Below, piece by piece: positions 25,129-34,625 of a stretch of 64,000 nucleotides of DNA. Both the position numbers and the translations under genes were made by a program. The DNA is from Alphaproteobacteria bacterium (lineage in GTDB: Bacteria; Pseudomonadota; Alphaproteobacteria; Rhodobacterales; Rhodobacteraceae), in assembly GCA_003331935.1 (NCBI GenBank), contig QOQE01000003.1, positions 20,568 to 84,567 on the forward strand, in the 5' to 3' direction. The notes beneath the pieces were generated by a model. That model searched no databases. It saw nothing but the letters and a program-made list of their open reading frames with translations, and was not told where the DNA came from. Each line of letters begins with the position of its first letter. Positions within the stretch are counted from its first letter, which is position 1.

Positions 25129-26412
25129 ATGTTTGATATAGATAATACGAAGCAACTGTCATTAGCAGAGTTAAAAACTCAAAGTCCTAGTGATCTATTA
25201 AAGCTAGCAGAAAAGCTTGAGATAGAGAATGCATCGTCTATGAGAAAAGGCGATATGATGTTCTCAATATTGAAGGACATGGCGGAAGATGGAGTAGAAA
25301 TATCAGGTGATGGTGTTTTAGAGGTTTTACAAGATGGTTTTGGCTTTCTCAGATCAACTGATGCCAATTATCTACCTGGACCAGACGATATTTACGTAAG
25401 TCCCAGTAAAATAAAAAAGTTCTCATTAAGGACCGGAGATACAGTTGAAGGTGTAATTAGAGCACCCAAGGAAGGTGAAAGATATTTCGGATTAGTAAAA
25501 GTAACAAAAATAAATTTTCTCGAAATGGAAAAGGCGAAGCATAAAATACATTTTGATAATCTTACCCCACTATATCCAGATGAAAGAATAGGATTGGAGT
25601 TAAATGATCCAACAATTAAGGATAAATCAGCAAGAGTAATTGATCTAGTCGCACCAATAGGGAAAGGTCAAAGATCGTTAATAGTAGCACCCCCTAGAAC
25701 AGGGAAAACAGTGATATTACAGAATATCGCGCACTCGATCGAGAAAAATCATCCAGAGTGTTTTCTAATAGTCCTTTTAGTAGATGAAAGGCCAGAGGAA
25801 GTCACAGATATGCAGAGATCAGTAAAAGGCGAAGTTATTTCTTCAACTTTTGATGAACCAGCGACTAGACACGTTGCTGTTGCTGAGATGGTGATTGAAA
25901 AAGCAAAAAGATTAGTTGAGCATAAAAGGGATGTGGTGATACTTCTTGATTCTATCACTAGACTGGGTAGGGCTTATAATACTGTCGTCCCATCCTCAGG
26001 CAAGGTGCTAACAGGGGGTGTTGATGCAAACGCTTTACAAAGACCCAAGAGATTCTTCGGTGCCGCTAGAAATATAGAAGAGGGCGGATCTTTAACTATA
26101 ATTGCAACTGCCTTGATTGATACAGGTAGTAGAATGGATGAGGTTATTTTTGAAGAGTTTAAAGGTACTGGTAATTCGGAACTTATCTTAGACAGAAAAG
26201 TGGCTGATAAGAGAGTTTTTCCAGCGATAGACATACTGAAATCTGGCACACGGAAGGAAGACTTACTAATAGACAAAAAAGAGTTAACAAAGATTTTTGT
26301 TCTTAGAAGGATTCTTAATCCTATGGGAACAACAGATGCTGTAGAGTTCCTCCTAGAGAAGCTTAAACAAACAAAAACAAACAGTGATTTTTTCGATTCT
26401 ATGAACACCTGA
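25129..26412 (+). CDS. rho: Transcription termination factor Rho
   Basis: Rho is the hexameric RNA helicase that ends transcription at unstructured C-rich RNA. The 427-residue protein contains the N-terminal helical domain ([19 protein letters not shown]), the OSB fold with the RNP1-like DGFGFLRS, Walker A in [18 protein letters not shown], the [13 protein letters not shown] stretch, and the Q- and R-loop regions ([14 protein letters not shown]). Length is typical. Rho may matter more than usual here, because almost no convergent gene pair in the window has an intrinsic terminator. Confidence 0.97.
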   Translation: MFDIDNTKQLSLAELKTQSPSDLLKLAEKLEIENASSMRKGDMMFSILKDMAEDGVEISGDGVLEVLQDGFGFLRSTDANYLPGPDDIYVSPSKIKKFSLRTGDTVEGVIRAPKEGERYFGLVKVTKINFLEMEKAKHKIHFDNLTPLYPDERIGLELNDPTIKDKSARVIDLVAPIGKGQRSLIVAPPRTGKTVILQNIAHSIEKNHPECFLIVLLVDERPEEVTDMQRSVKGEVISSTFDEPATRHVAVAEMVIEKAKRLVEHKRDVVILLDSITRLGRAYNTVVPSSGKVLTGGVDANALQRPKRFFGAARNIEEGGSLTIIATALIDTGSRMDEVIFEEFKGTGNSELILDRKVADKRVFPAIDILKSGTRKEDLLIDKKELTKIFVLRRILNPMGTTDAVEFLLEKLKQTKTNSDFFDSMNT

Positions 26413-26420
26413 GATAGCTA

Positions 26421-27719
26421 ATGACAGAAACGATCTTCGCGCTTTCGACTGTTCCTGGCCTATCAGCTATTTCAATAATTAGAATATCCGGACCTAGTGC
26501 TTTTTCAGTTATAAGGAAAATTACAAAAGGTAAAATCCCAAAAAGTCGTTATGCTTCTTTAAAAAAGATCCGTTGGAAGGGCGAAGTTATCGATCAATGT
26601 ATTGTTCTCACCTTTAAAAGAAATGAAAGCTATACGGGAGAACAAACTGTAGAAATCCATTGCCATGGTAGCATTGCTGTTATTGAAAAGTTAGTTTCAG
26701 TATTAGTTGAATGTGGATCAGTATTAAAGTTAAGGCCTGCAGAGGAGGGAGAGTTTACTCGGCAAGCTTTCTATAACGGGAAGATGGACCTCATACAGGT
26801 GGAAGGACTTTCTGACTTGTTAAGAGCTGAGACAGAGGCTCAGAGAAGGTTGTCCCTTGACCAATTAGAAGGGGGATTTTCAAAAAAAATACATACATGG
26901 AAGGATAAAATTACCACTATTTTAGCATTTTTAGAGGCTGGAATAGATTTCTCTGATCAAGATTTGGGGCAAATCCAGGTTTTAGACAGTATTTCAGACC
27001 TTCTCGATTCACTTAAAAGAGAACTAAATGTCTACCAGGATATCAAATCGATAAAAAATGGGCTAGATATTGCTATAATTGGGCCACCAAATGTCGGTAA
27101 ATCAACGTTTATAAATTATTTGGCAAAACGCGAGGTTTCATTGACTTCAAGGATAGCTGGTACCACACGAGACATCATTGAGTCCAAGATTCAATTAAAG
27201 GGTGTATTTGTTACCTTTTTAGACACGGCAGGGCTAAGGGAAACAAAGGATACAATAGAAAAAAAAGGAATAGCAAAGTTAAAGAAGAGGTTAAAAACCA
27301 CAATTTTCAATATTTTCCTAATTAATAACGAGTCTGATCTTAAAAAGATAGGGGTAAAGGTAGGTCGTGATGATATTGTATTTAAAGCCAAAGCTGATAA
27401 AGGTAACCCAACATCTTTCAGGGGCATATCAGGTAAGACAGGTTTTGGAGTTAAGGAGGCAATTGATTTAATTGAAACAAGAATCCCAAAATTCAACATC
27501 AGCGACGGGTTGATAAGCACCCATCGCCAGAAAATGAAAGTAAATGAGTTAATCATATTACTATCGGACTTAAGAGATGATGTAGAAACTGGTTTAGAGA
27601 TTGAACTTTTGGCTGAAAAAACAAGACATGCCCAAAAATTACTTGAGGAGTTAATAGGAAAAATAGACACAGAGGAAGTTTTGGGTATTATATTTAAAAA
27701 TTTCTGTATAGGGAAGTAG
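26421..27719 (+). CDS. mnmE: tRNA uridine-5-carboxymethylaminomethyl modification GTPase MnmE
   Basis: With MnmG, MnmE modifies U34 of certain tRNAs. The N-terminal folate-binding domain begins [20 protein letters not shown]. The helical domain is interrupted by the G domain, with [14 protein letters not shown] (G1), AGTTRDIIE (G2) and DTAGLRE (G3). The protein ends in CIGK, the conserved C(I/L/V)GK tail whose Cys is needed for activity. 432 residues. The stop codon overlaps the first base of a parS site, and mnmG begins 8 bases later. Confidence 0.97.
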   Translation: MTETIFALSTVPGLSAISIIRISGPSAFSVIRKITKGKIPKSRYASLKKIRWKGEVIDQCIVLTFKRNESYTGEQTVEIHCHGSIAVIEKLVSVLVECGSVLKLRPAEEGEFTRQAFYNGKMDLIQVEGLSDLLRAETEAQRRLSLDQLEGGFSKKIHTWKDKITTILAFLEAGIDFSDQDLGQIQVLDSISDLLDSLKRELNVYQDIKSIKNGLDIAIIGPPNVGKSTFINYLAKREVSLTSRIAGTTRDIIESKIQLKGVFVTFLDTAGLRETKDTIEKKGIAKLKKRLKTTIFNIFLINNESDLKKIGVKVGRDDIVFKAKADKGNPTSFRGISGKTGFGVKEAIDLIETRIPKFNISDGLISTHRQKMKVNELIILLSDLRDDVETGLEIELLAEKTRHAQKLLEELIGKIDTEEVLGIIFKNFCIGK

Positions 27720-27734
27720 GTTTCACGTGAAACA
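27719..27734. other. parS site 1 (15 of 16 bases)
   Basis: GGTTTCACGTGAAACA differs from the consensus parS palindrome TGTTTCACGTGAAACA only at its first base. It spans the mnmE-mnmG junction, and the mnmG start codon GTG (27727-27729) lies inside it. ParB bound here could interfere with mnmG expression. ParA and ParB are encoded 2.5-4 kb downstream. Confidence 0.9.
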
Positions 27735-29586
27735 TTTTTTTGATGTTATAGTTATTGGTGGTGGCCATGCTGGCTCAGAGGCGGCCTATGCGGTAGCAAG
27801 AGCGGGTGGAAGTGTGGGGCTTATAACAAAGAAAAAAGATCAAGTAGGAGTAATGTCATGTAATCCAGCAATAGGTGGGCTAGGAAAGGGTCATTTGGTG
27901 CGGGAAGTAGACGCTCTAGGTGGCTTAATGGGAGTAGCTGCTGATATATCAGGGATTCAATTTCGATTATTAAATAAGTCTAAGGGTCCGGCTGTTCAAG
28001 GACCAAGAACCCAGTCTGATAGAATTCTTTATAAGAATGCTGTGCAAAACATTTTATTTTTCAATCAGAACATCAAAATTATTGAGAGTGAAGCCACTGA
28101 TTTGTATATCCAGAATGGTGCTGTTAGTGGAATAGAGCTTGAAGATGGAACCAATATTAGCGGGGGTAGCGTTGTTTTGACAACAGGGACGTTTCTTAAT
28201 GGCCTAATAAGAATTGGAGAGGAAAAAGTTAATGCAGGTCGGGTAGGAGATTTTTCATCCACGAGGTTGGCAAAAAGAATAAAGGATATGGGTTTAAATA
28301 TTGGAAGACTAAAAACGGGAACACCTGCAAGGCTATCTTCAAAAACCATAAACTGGGATATCTTAGAAACTCAGAAGGCGGATAAACAACCAACTCTTTT
28401 CTCCTTTCTTCATAAAAAACCTTTTCAGAGACAAATTACTTGTGGGATAACGTACACAAACAGGATTACCCATAACATTATACGCGACAACATTGAAAAG
28501 TCAGCTGTATTTAACGGGTCCATAACGTCGAATGGGCCAAGATACTGTCCATCTATTGAGGATAAGGTTGTAAGGTTCTCAGATAAAGATGAGCATCAAG
28601 TTTTTTTGGAACCTGAAGGGTTAAGCGACGACACGGTTTACCCAAACGGTATTTCAACATCGTTACCTAGAGGCATTCAGGAGAAGTATATTAAGTCTAT
28701 TAAAGGATTGGAAAAGGTAAAAATCTTGAACTACGGGTATGCTGTCGAATATGATTACGTTAACCCTAAAAGTTTAAAATCTTCTTTAGAGTTAAAAAAC
28801 ACAAGAGGACTTTTCCTCGCTGGTCAAATAAACGGAACCACTGGTTATGAGGAGGCGGCCGCTCAGGGACTGCTTGCTGGAATAAATGCCTATCAATATG
28901 TAAAAAAAGAAGATCCTTTTATTTTAGATAGGTCTGAGGCCTACATGGGTGTGATGATAGATGATTTAGTAACAAGAGGGGTCATAGAGCCCTACAGAAT
29001 GTTTACTTCTCGAGCGGAGTTTAGACTGAGTTTACGGTGTGATAACGCGGATATTAGACTTACAAGGAAAGGCAATAAAGTAAGACTTGTGTCTAAAGCC
29101 AGGATCAATCTACTAGAGAAAAAGAGTAGCTCCATAGAAAGGCTTACAGAGGCAACGATCTCACGGAAGTTTTCTAATATCGAGTTGAGCGATGTTGGAA
29201 TAAACCAAAAAAAAGACGGAAAAAAAAGAACTTTTCGGGACGTGTTAGCGTTAAGCGGGATAAAAGATGAGCTTTTAAGAAAATTATGGAAAGGTTTTTA
29301 TGATTTTGATTTAGACGTCCGTGAGTTTGTAAGAGCAGATGCGAAGTATAATTATTATATTGAAAGACAAAAAAGTGATGTCGATAGAATAAAGAAAAAT
29401 ATCAATACTTTAATTCCCGACGGAATTGATTTTAAAAATATAGAAGGGTTATCGGCAGAGTTAAAGTCCAAGTTGAGCAATTTAAACCCCCAACATATTC
29501 ATGAAGCAAGTAAAATCGATGGGATGACACCCAGTGGGTTAATGTTACTAATATCAAAAATTAATTCTTATAAGAATATCGCTTGA
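27727..29586 (+). CDS. mnmG: tRNA uridine-5-carboxymethylaminomethyl modification enzyme MnmG (GidA)
   Basis: MnmG is the FAD-dependent partner of MnmE. The GTG start gives [20 protein letters not shown], with the dinucleotide-binding GGGHAG. Other signatures are [29 protein letters not shown] and [20 protein letters not shown]; residues about 480-619 form the MnmE-binding helical end. 619 residues, normal. The start codon lies within a parS site, so the first codons are constrained by both functions. rsmG starts with a TTG overlapping the mnmG stop (TTGA). Confidence 0.97.
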   Translation: MKHFFDVIVIGGGHAGSEAAYAVARAGGSVGLITKKKDQVGVMSCNPAIGGLGKGHLVREVDALGGLMGVAADISGIQFRLLNKSKGPAVQGPRTQSDRILYKNAVQNILFFNQNIKIIESEATDLYIQNGAVSGIELEDGTNISGGSVVLTTGTFLNGLIRIGEEKVNAGRVGDFSSTRLAKRIKDMGLNIGRLKTGTPARLSSKTINWDILETQKADKQPTLFSFLHKKPFQRQITCGITYTNRITHNIIRDNIEKSAVFNGSITSNGPRYCPSIEDKVVRFSDKDEHQVFLEPEGLSDDTVYPNGISTSLPRGIQEKYIKSIKGLEKVKILNYGYAVEYDYVNPKSLKSSLELKNTRGLFLAGQINGTTGYEEAAAQGLLAGINAYQYVKKEDPFILDRSEAYMGVMIDDLVTRGVIEPYRMFTSRAEFRLSLRCDNADIRLTRKGNKVRLVSKARINLLEKKSSSIERLTEATISRKFSNIELSDVGINQKKDGKKRTFRDVLALSGIKDELLRKLWKGFYDFDLDVREFVRADAKYNYYIERQKSDVDRIKKNINTLIPDGIDFKNIEGLSAELKSKLSNLNPQHIHEASKIDGMTPSGLMLLISKINSYKNIA

Positions 29587-30203
29587 AAAAAACAGATGTT
29601 ATTGAAAGCCTCAATGTTTCACGTGAAACAATTAACAGCTTTAGCGAGTATGAGACGATATTGTCTAAATGGAACCAGAAAATAAATCTTGTTTCACCAA
29701 AGACATTAGCTGATTTATGGGTTCGGCATTTTTTAGATTCTGGTCAAATAATTAACCACGTAGATGCATCAGGAAAAAAGTGGGTAGATGTAGGTGCGGG
29801 AGCCGGCTTTCCTGGGTTAGTAGTTGCGTTGTTGCTGAGGGATAGAAAAATAGACTGTGATATCGTTTTAGTTGAAAAAAACACGAGAAAAGTTTTTTTT
29901 CTTAATGAGGTTATTCGAAAGCTCAATTTAAATGTAAAAGTTGTTAATAATAATGTCGATACAATTGAACCCTTAAACGCTGATATATTAACAGCAAGAG
30001 CGTTTTCTGAATTGAAAAATCTCATTGAATTATCTGTCCGCCATCGAAAAGAGAGAGGTGTTAGTTTGTTTTTAAAGGGAGAAAATTATAGATTAGAGCT
30101 AGATAAAACTTTAAATTATTGGTTTTTTGATTATGATATCTTTGATAGCCTAAGCAATTCCTCTGGGAAGATTATCAGAGTAAAAAAAATTTTTAAACGA
30201 TAA
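29583..30203 (+). CDS. rsmG: 16S rRNA (guanine-N7)-methyltransferase RsmG (GidB)
   Basis: RsmG methylates G527 of 16S rRNA. The N-terminal [18 protein letters not shown] is typical; the codons for NVSRET contain a perfect parS site. The SAM-binding motif is [16 protein letters not shown], and LTARAFSEL follows later. 206 residues. It begins with TTG overlapping the mnmG stop and ends immediately before the strong ribosome-binding site of parA. Loss of RsmG gives low-level streptomycin resistance in other bacteria. Confidence 0.96.
   Translation: MKKTDVIESLNVSRETINSFSEYETILSKWNQKINLVSPKTLADLWVRHFLDSGQIINHVDASGKKWVDVGAGAGFPGLVVALLLRDRKIDCDIVLVEKNTRKVFFLNEVIRKLNLNVKVVNNNVDTIEPLNADILTARAFSELKNLIELSVRHRKERGVSLFLKGENYRLELDKTLNYWFFDYDIFDSLSNSSGKIIRVKKIFKR
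29615..29630. other. parS site 2 (perfect 16-base palindrome)
   Basis: TGTTTCACGTGAAACA is identical to the ParB-binding consensus. It is embedded in the coding sequence of rsmG, specifying Asn-Val-Ser-Arg-Glu-Thr. It lies about 600 bases before parA and 1.9 kb from the first parS. Confidence 0.96.
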
Positions 30204-30208
30204 GGAGG
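30202..30208 (+). promoter_or_regulatory. Strong Shine-Dalgarno (AAGGAGG) for parA, followed by ATC
   Basis: AAGGAGG overlaps the rsmG stop codon. Six bases later an ATC (30215-30217) opens the frame that encodes the ParA P-loop. The ATG at 30210-30212 is only one base from the motif and in a different frame that closes after about 20 codons, so it cannot start ParA. Confidence 0.7.
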
Positions 30209-30214
30209 AATGAA

Positions 30215-31018
30215 ATCTCTAGTCCTTCAATTATATCTATTGCCAACCAAAAGGGAGGGGTGGGTAAAACTACAACTGCAATAAATCTATCTACAGCTTT
30301 GGCTGCCGTGAATAACAAAGTTTTGATAATGGATTTAGACGCTCAAGGAAACGCTTCAACTGGTTTAGGGGTCCCAAAAGACGACCGGGAAAAATCTACT
30401 TATGACTTGCTGACCGGCAAGGCAGGTTTAAAGGACGTGATCAAGGATACCAAAATTCCATCACTCTTCATTGCTCCAGCATCAACAGATTTATCATCTA
30501 TTGACGTTGATCTTTATGAGGAGAAAGGAAGGGTCGTTAAACTCCGTGATTGGTTTGCAAAAGAAAAATTGGATTTTGATTATATTTTGATTGATTGTCC
30601 ACCGTCACTCAATCTTCTCACGATAAATTCAATGGTAGCATCAAATTCTGTTTTAGTGCCTTTACAGGCCGAATTTTTTGCGCTTGAGGGATTAAGTCAA
30701 TTGTTACTAACAGTTAGAGATATCAGATCAAAAATTAACCAAGACTTGAAAATCCACGGTATAGTTTTGACTATGTTCGATAAACGAAACAATTTATCAG
30801 AACAAATTGAAGAAGATGTAAGAGGAAATCTTGGAGAGTTGGTCTATGACACTGTTATACCTAGAAACGTTAGAATAAGTGAAGCACCTTCTTTTTCTAT
30901 GCCAGCTTTAATTTATGATCATAAGTGTTCTGGCGCCATCGCTTATCAAAAGTTGGCAGCAGAATTTCTAAAAAGAGAGGACCACTTTGAGAGAAGGAAA
31001 AATGAGTTCAAAAAATGA
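30215..31018 (+). CDS. parA: Chromosome partitioning ATPase ParA (Soj), probably starting at ATC
   Basis: ParA is the Walker-type ATPase that moves ParB-parS complexes. The deviant Walker A is NQKGGVGKTTTAINL, then DLDAQGNASTGLG and the LIDCPPSLNLLTINSM motif. The only canonical start nearby is a GTG at 30260, inside the P-loop, which would delete the signature Lys. The frame upstream encodes SSPSIISIANQKGG, matching relatives, but from the in-frame TAA at 30194-30196 to the P-loop it contains no ATG, GTG or TTG. ATC 30215, 6 bases after AAGGAGG, gives 267 residues. A one-base error or indel near 30210-30230 is the main alternative. Confidence 0.9.
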   Translation: MSSPSIISIANQKGGVGKTTTAINLSTALAAVNNKVLIMDLDAQGNASTGLGVPKDDREKSTYDLLTGKAGLKDVIKDTKIPSLFIAPASTDLSSIDVDLYEEKGRVVKLRDWFAKEKLDFDYILIDCPPSLNLLTINSMVASNSVLVPLQAEFFALEGLSQLLLTVRDIRSKINQDLKIHGIVLTMFDKRNNLSEQIEEDVRGNLGELVYDTVIPRNVRISEAPSFSMPALIYDHKCSGAIAYQKLAAEFLKREDHFERRKNEFKK

Positions 31019-31907
31019 ACGTAAAAAAGGTTTAGGTAGAGGTCTGTCATCCTTTTTAGACGTTGACAGCTTTGGGGAGATTGTTGACAAAAAAAGAGAT
31101 GAAAAAAAAATTACTAGTGAACCTAATAGCCCTACCAATCTCCCAATAGAACATATCATCCCAAACCAAAATCAACCAAGAAAAGACTTTGCACAAGATG
31201 AATTAAGTAGCCTTGCCTCATCAATAAGAGAAACAGGAATAATACAACCTATACTTGTAAGAAAAAATGATGATTCATATGAGATAGTAGCTGGGGAAAG
31301 GCGCTGGAGGGCTGCACAAATAGCAAATATACATGAAGTTCCAGTGGTAATTAAAGAGTTAACGAACGAAGAGGTGGTAAAGATTTCCATCATTGAAAAT
31401 ATTCAGCGGGTAGACCTAAATCCTATAGAAGAAGCTAACTCATATAATCAGCTAATTAAAGAGTTCGGTTACACCCAAGAAAAAGTTGCTACATCTCTGG
31501 GAAAATCGAGAAGTTATATCACCAACGCGTTAAGACTCCTTTCGCTTCCAAAGAGCATAATTAAGCATTTACAAGAAGGCAAACTATCAAGTGGGCACGC
31601 GAGAGCTCTCGTTGGAGTAGCAAACTCGGAAAATTTGGCAAGAAAAATAATGGATGAGAATCTATCGGTGAGAGATATAGAAAATATCGTTAAAAAGGGA
31701 ATTACACAAAGTGATGATAGAATTAAAAAAGGAACATCAACTAAAAAAGACGTGGACACTATAAATTTAGAGCAAGACATAAAAGCTGCCTTAGGATTAA
31801 AAACCATTATTGATCATAACGAAAATTCAGGGGGAGGTTGTATAATAGTTAAATACAAAGACTTAGAACAATTGGACATGTTCTGCTCAAAGATTATGAA
31901 AATGTGA
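31002..31907 (+). CDS. parB: Chromosome partitioning protein ParB (Spo0J)
   Basis: ParB binds parS, spreads as a CTP-dependent clamp and recruits ParA. The start region KKGLGRGLSSFLD is the typical ParA-stimulating N-terminus. The CTPase domain includes IIPNQNQPRKDF, IIQPILVRK and AGERRWRAAQIA; the helix-turn-helix is YTQEKVATSLGKSRSYITNALRL. The C-terminal dimerization part ends IIVKYKDLEQLDMF. I prefer ATG 31002, overlapping parA by 17 bases; a TTG at 30987 is an alternative. The two parS sites lie upstream. Confidence 0.96.
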   Translation: MSSKNERKKGLGRGLSSFLDVDSFGEIVDKKRDEKKITSEPNSPTNLPIEHIIPNQNQPRKDFAQDELSSLASSIRETGIIQPILVRKNDDSYEIVAGERRWRAAQIANIHEVPVVIKELTNEEVVKISIIENIQRVDLNPIEEANSYNQLIKEFGYTQEKVATSLGKSRSYITNALRLLSLPKSIIKHLQEGKLSSGHARALVGVANSENLARKIMDENLSVRDIENIVKKGITQSDDRIKKGTSTKKDVDTINLEQDIKAALGLKTIIDHNENSGGGCIIVKYKDLEQLDMFCSKIMKM

Positions 31908-31910
31908 CGC

Positions 31911-33050
31911 TTAAAAGCATTCCATTAAAGATCTAGTTATGTAATCCAGCATCTTGGCACCCCTTTTTCTCATAATAATTCTATTATCTTTAAGTTTTAT
32001 AAGCTTGTTTTCCTTTAAATTCTTCACTACTGGTTGAAGTTTTTCATAGTCAAACATGGATATGGGTATTTTTTTATAGATTCTGAGGTTCATTATCAGT
32101 TTTTCTTCAAAAACAACTCTATTGTCCAAAGGGATTATTTTTGGTGTACTTGAGGTAGAAGCAACAGTTTTTTTTAACCAAATATCAGGATTTTTTTCTT
32201 CTTCCGTTGCATATATTTTTCCTGATATTTTTATTCGCCCGTGCGCTCCTGGACCTACTCCTATATAATCATTATAATCCCAATAGGAAAGGTTATGTTT
32301 GCATCTAAATCCCTTTCTGGCAAAGTTAGATGTTTCGTATTGTTTATAAGCACCATCTTCGCAAACTCGTTTTGTAATATCATACATTTCAGCCGCAATT
32401 TTTGTGGCTGGCAAACCTTTAAGCAATTCTCTTTTGAATAGTTTATAAAAACTTGTGTTTTCCTCTATGGTAAGTTGATAAAGAGATAAATGAGGCGCTT
32501 CCAAAGACATTATTTGTGAAAGCTCATCTTCCCACATGCTTGTGTTTTGATATTGCCGGCCGTATATAAAGTCGAGGTTAAAATTCTTAAACCATTTTCG
32601 CACAATTTCCACAGCCTTCAACGCTTGATCTTTGTTATGATCCCGCCCTAGAAGTTTAAGATCTCTATTATTAAGAGATTGCATACCAACTGATACCCTA
32701 TTTATACCAATTTCCTTAAACCTTTTAAATTTCAATTCTGAAACACTATTAGGGTTGGCCTCTATACTTATCTCGCAATCATTATTAATACCCCAGACTT
32801 TATTGATTTTTTGTAGTAAAAGTTCAACAGATTTTGGATCCAAAAGACTTGGTGTTCCTCCGCCAAAAAAAATAGAGCCAACTATCCTTTGGTCCAACCT
32901 AGAAAACCACAATTCTAACGCTCTTAGATAGGCCTCCATCCATTGAGTTTGATCAACAGACTCTCTCTTGTAGGAATTAAAATCGCAATAGGGGCATTTT
33001 ATTTTACAAAATGGCCAATGAATATAAATGGATAGAGAGGCTCTTGGCAT
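31911..33050 (-). CDS. hemW: Radical SAM heme chaperone HemW
   Basis: The protein begins MPRASLSIYIHWPFCKIKCPYCDFNSY, with the CxxxCxxC cluster motif of radical SAM enzymes and the following aromatic residue usual in HemW. Further motifs are FFGGGTPSLL and DFIYGRQYQNTSMWEDEL, with CKHNLSYWDYNDYIGVGPGAHG late in the sequence. HemW moves heme to target proteins; it lacks the HemN N-terminal extension. I start at ATG 33050, just after the rdgB stop, giving 379 residues. A start at 33119 would extend into rdgB and precede the motif by 36 residues, which is unlikely. Confidence 0.93.
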   Translation of the reverse strand: MPRASLSIYIHWPFCKIKCPYCDFNSYKRESVDQTQWMEAYLRALELWFSRLDQRIVGSIFFGGGTPSLLDPKSVELLLQKINKVWGINNDCEISIEANPNSVSELKFKRFKEIGINRVSVGMQSLNNRDLKLLGRDHNKDQALKAVEIVRKWFKNFNLDFIYGRQYQNTSMWEDELSQIMSLEAPHLSLYQLTIEENTSFYKLFKRELLKGLPATKIAAEMYDITKRVCEDGAYKQYETSNFARKGFRCKHNLSYWDYNDYIGVGPGAHGRIKISGKIYATEEEKNPDIWLKKTVASTSSTPKIIPLDNRVVFEEKLIMNLRIYKKIPISMFDYEKLQPVVKNLKENKLIKLKDNRIIMRKRGAKMLDYITRSLMECF

Positions 33051-33052
33051 AT

Positions 33053-33664
33053 TCAAAAACAAGTTGCTATTAGATTTTTCATAGCCAAACCTCTGTGACT
33101 TATCTTGTTTTTGTCCCATCTATCCATCTGTCCAAATGTCTCTTTATACCCGTAAGGTAAGAAAACTGGATCATACCCGTGACCGTTTGCCCCTCTACCT
33201 GGCCAAACTATCTCACCCTCAATTTTCTCTTCGAATTTTTCAAAATGACCGTCAGGCCAATATAAAATCAAGGAACAAACAAAATTAGCCGTGTAAGGCT
33301 TATGTGAATCACTTCTTTGAATCTCCTTTATAAGCTTGGCCGTTGCAATGTCAAAATCTCTTGACCCATCAGCCATGATAGCCCAATCAGCCGAGTAAAT
33401 GCCGGGAGCACCTTTCAATATGTCAACGCAGAGTCCGCTGTCATCGGCCAAACTCACCATTCCAGTCGATTTTGTTGCTTCTCTGGCTTTAATTAAAGAA
33501 TTCTCCCAAAAGGACTGCCCAATTTCTTCGGGCGGAACCCAAGAATATTGACCTATATCAGTTATGTCAAAACCAACATCACCAAATAAATGTTTGAACT
33601 CTTCGATTTTTCCTAAATTGTGAGTTGCAAGTACTAAAACTGTTTCCTTGAATTTTCTACTCAT
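33053..33664 (-). CDS. rdgB: RdgB/HAM1 non-canonical purine NTP pyrophosphatase
   Basis: RdgB hydrolyses dITP and XTP, keeping them out of DNA. The 203-residue protein has [15 protein letters not shown] for the phosphate loop, [25 protein letters not shown] and [18 protein letters not shown], all typical. It lies between rph and hemW, overlapping rph by 8 bases, the order common in Alphaproteobacteria. Confidence 0.96.
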   Translation of the reverse strand: MSRKFKETVLVLATHNLGKIEEFKHLFGDVGFDITDIGQYSWVPPEEIGQSFWENSLIKAREATKSTGMVSLADDSGLCVDILKGAPGIYSADWAIMADGSRDFDIATAKLIKEIQRSDSHKPYTANFVCSLILYWPDGHFEKFEEKIEGEIVWPGRGANGHGYDPVFLPYGYKETFGQMDRWDKNKISHRGLAMKNLIATCF

Positions 33665-34364
33665 TTACAGCTGACTTCTGTATTTCTATTATTTTTTGAA
33701 TCCCCTTTGATGCCAATGAGTACATTATTTCGAATTCTTTCTTTGAAAACGGTTGCTTTTCAGCAGAGCATTGAATTTCAATTAACTCACTTTTGTCGTC
33801 CATTACAAAATTAGCGTCTGTCCCAGCTGAACTATCTTCTTCATAATTAAGGTCCAGTTTTGGTTCACCATTGACAATTCCACAGGATACTGCTGCTACG
33901 TGCCGAACAATTGGATCAAATTTTATTTGCCCAGATTTCATCAAGGTATTGGTTGCAAGTTTTAAAGCAACCCAACCCCCACAAATTGAGGCGCATCTTG
34001 TGCCCCCATCAGCTTGAATAACATCACAATCGATTATTATCTGTCGTTCACCTAGTGCAACCCTATCAACTGCCACCCTTAAACTTCTTCCAATCAATCT
34101 TTGAATTTCCTGAGTTCTACCGCTTTGGCTTATCTGCTTCGCTTCCCTTCTCATCCTTTCATTAGTAGAGCCCGGTAACATCCCATATTCGGCAGTTACC
34201 CATCCCATCCCGCTCTTACGTAAGAAAGGAGGAACTGTTTCTTCGATAGTTGCTTTGCAAATAACGATTGTATTGCCAAATTTTATGACACAAGAATTTT
34301 GTACGTTGCTTAATAAATCAAAAGATATTGCAACGTCTCTCATCTCTTCACTAAAGGTATTCAT
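33657..34364 (-). CDS. rph: Ribonuclease PH
   Basis: RNase PH trims the 3' ends of tRNA precursors using phosphate. Signature stretches are [56 protein letters not shown] and [18 protein letters not shown]. 235 residues, usual length. It starts a leftward rph-rdgB-hemW group and diverges from grpE across a 261-base region. In many relatives hrcA lies between rph and grpE; it is absent here. Confidence 0.97.
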   Translation of the reverse strand: MNTFSEEMRDVAISFDLLSNVQNSCVIKFGNTIVICKATIEETVPPFLRKSGMGWVTAEYGMLPGSTNERMRREAKQISQSGRTQEIQRLIGRSLRVAVDRVALGERQIIIDCDVIQADGGTRCASICGGWVALKLATNTLMKSGQIKFDPIVRHVAAVSCGIVNGEPKLDLNYEEDSSAGTDANFVMDDKSELIEIQCSAEKQPFSKKEFEIMYSLASKGIQKIIEIQKSAVNE

Positions 34365-34479
34365 TTTTTTACCAATAAACTGTTAATTAATGCATACATA
34401 AAAAATTATTCGCTGAAATAAAGCAAGTTTTAAATTAGTAACTAATGTGAAGAATTTTACATTTTTTCCATGCAAAAAG

Positions 34480-34508
34480 CTTTAAACTCTTTAAGTTAAT
34501 ACCTATAT
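34480..34508 (+). promoter_or_regulatory. Heat-shock (RpoH) type promoter ahead of grpE
   Basis: CTTTAAA (34480-34486) and CCTATAT (34502-34508) lie with 18 bases between the CTTT core and the -10. The -10 matches the alphaproteobacterial sigma-32 consensus CYTATNT exactly; the -35 has T instead of G in CTTG. A similar but perfect pair lies ahead of dnaK. Transcription would start near 34515, about 110 bases before grpE. An ATTAGTAACTAAT inverted repeat at 34434-34446 lies upstream; no CIRCE element is present. Confidence 0.5.
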
Positions 34509-34625
34509 CTAATGTATAGAAGCGCAGCTTTAATAGTTGATAATAGTGAGACTTAAGAGATACGAATAGGGTCATTCTTAATAATGCTTTTTGAAAAGTA
34601 TGCTGTTAAGGGAAAGGTTTTTAAA

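Noticed and set aside
30260..31018. ParA starting at GTG 30260
   Set aside because: This would begin inside the P-loop and remove the signature Lys and conserved strand 1.
33051..33119. N-terminal extension of HemW into rdgB
   Set aside because: The added residues lie within the rdgB coding end and are low complexity; ATG 33050 gives the standard HemW start.
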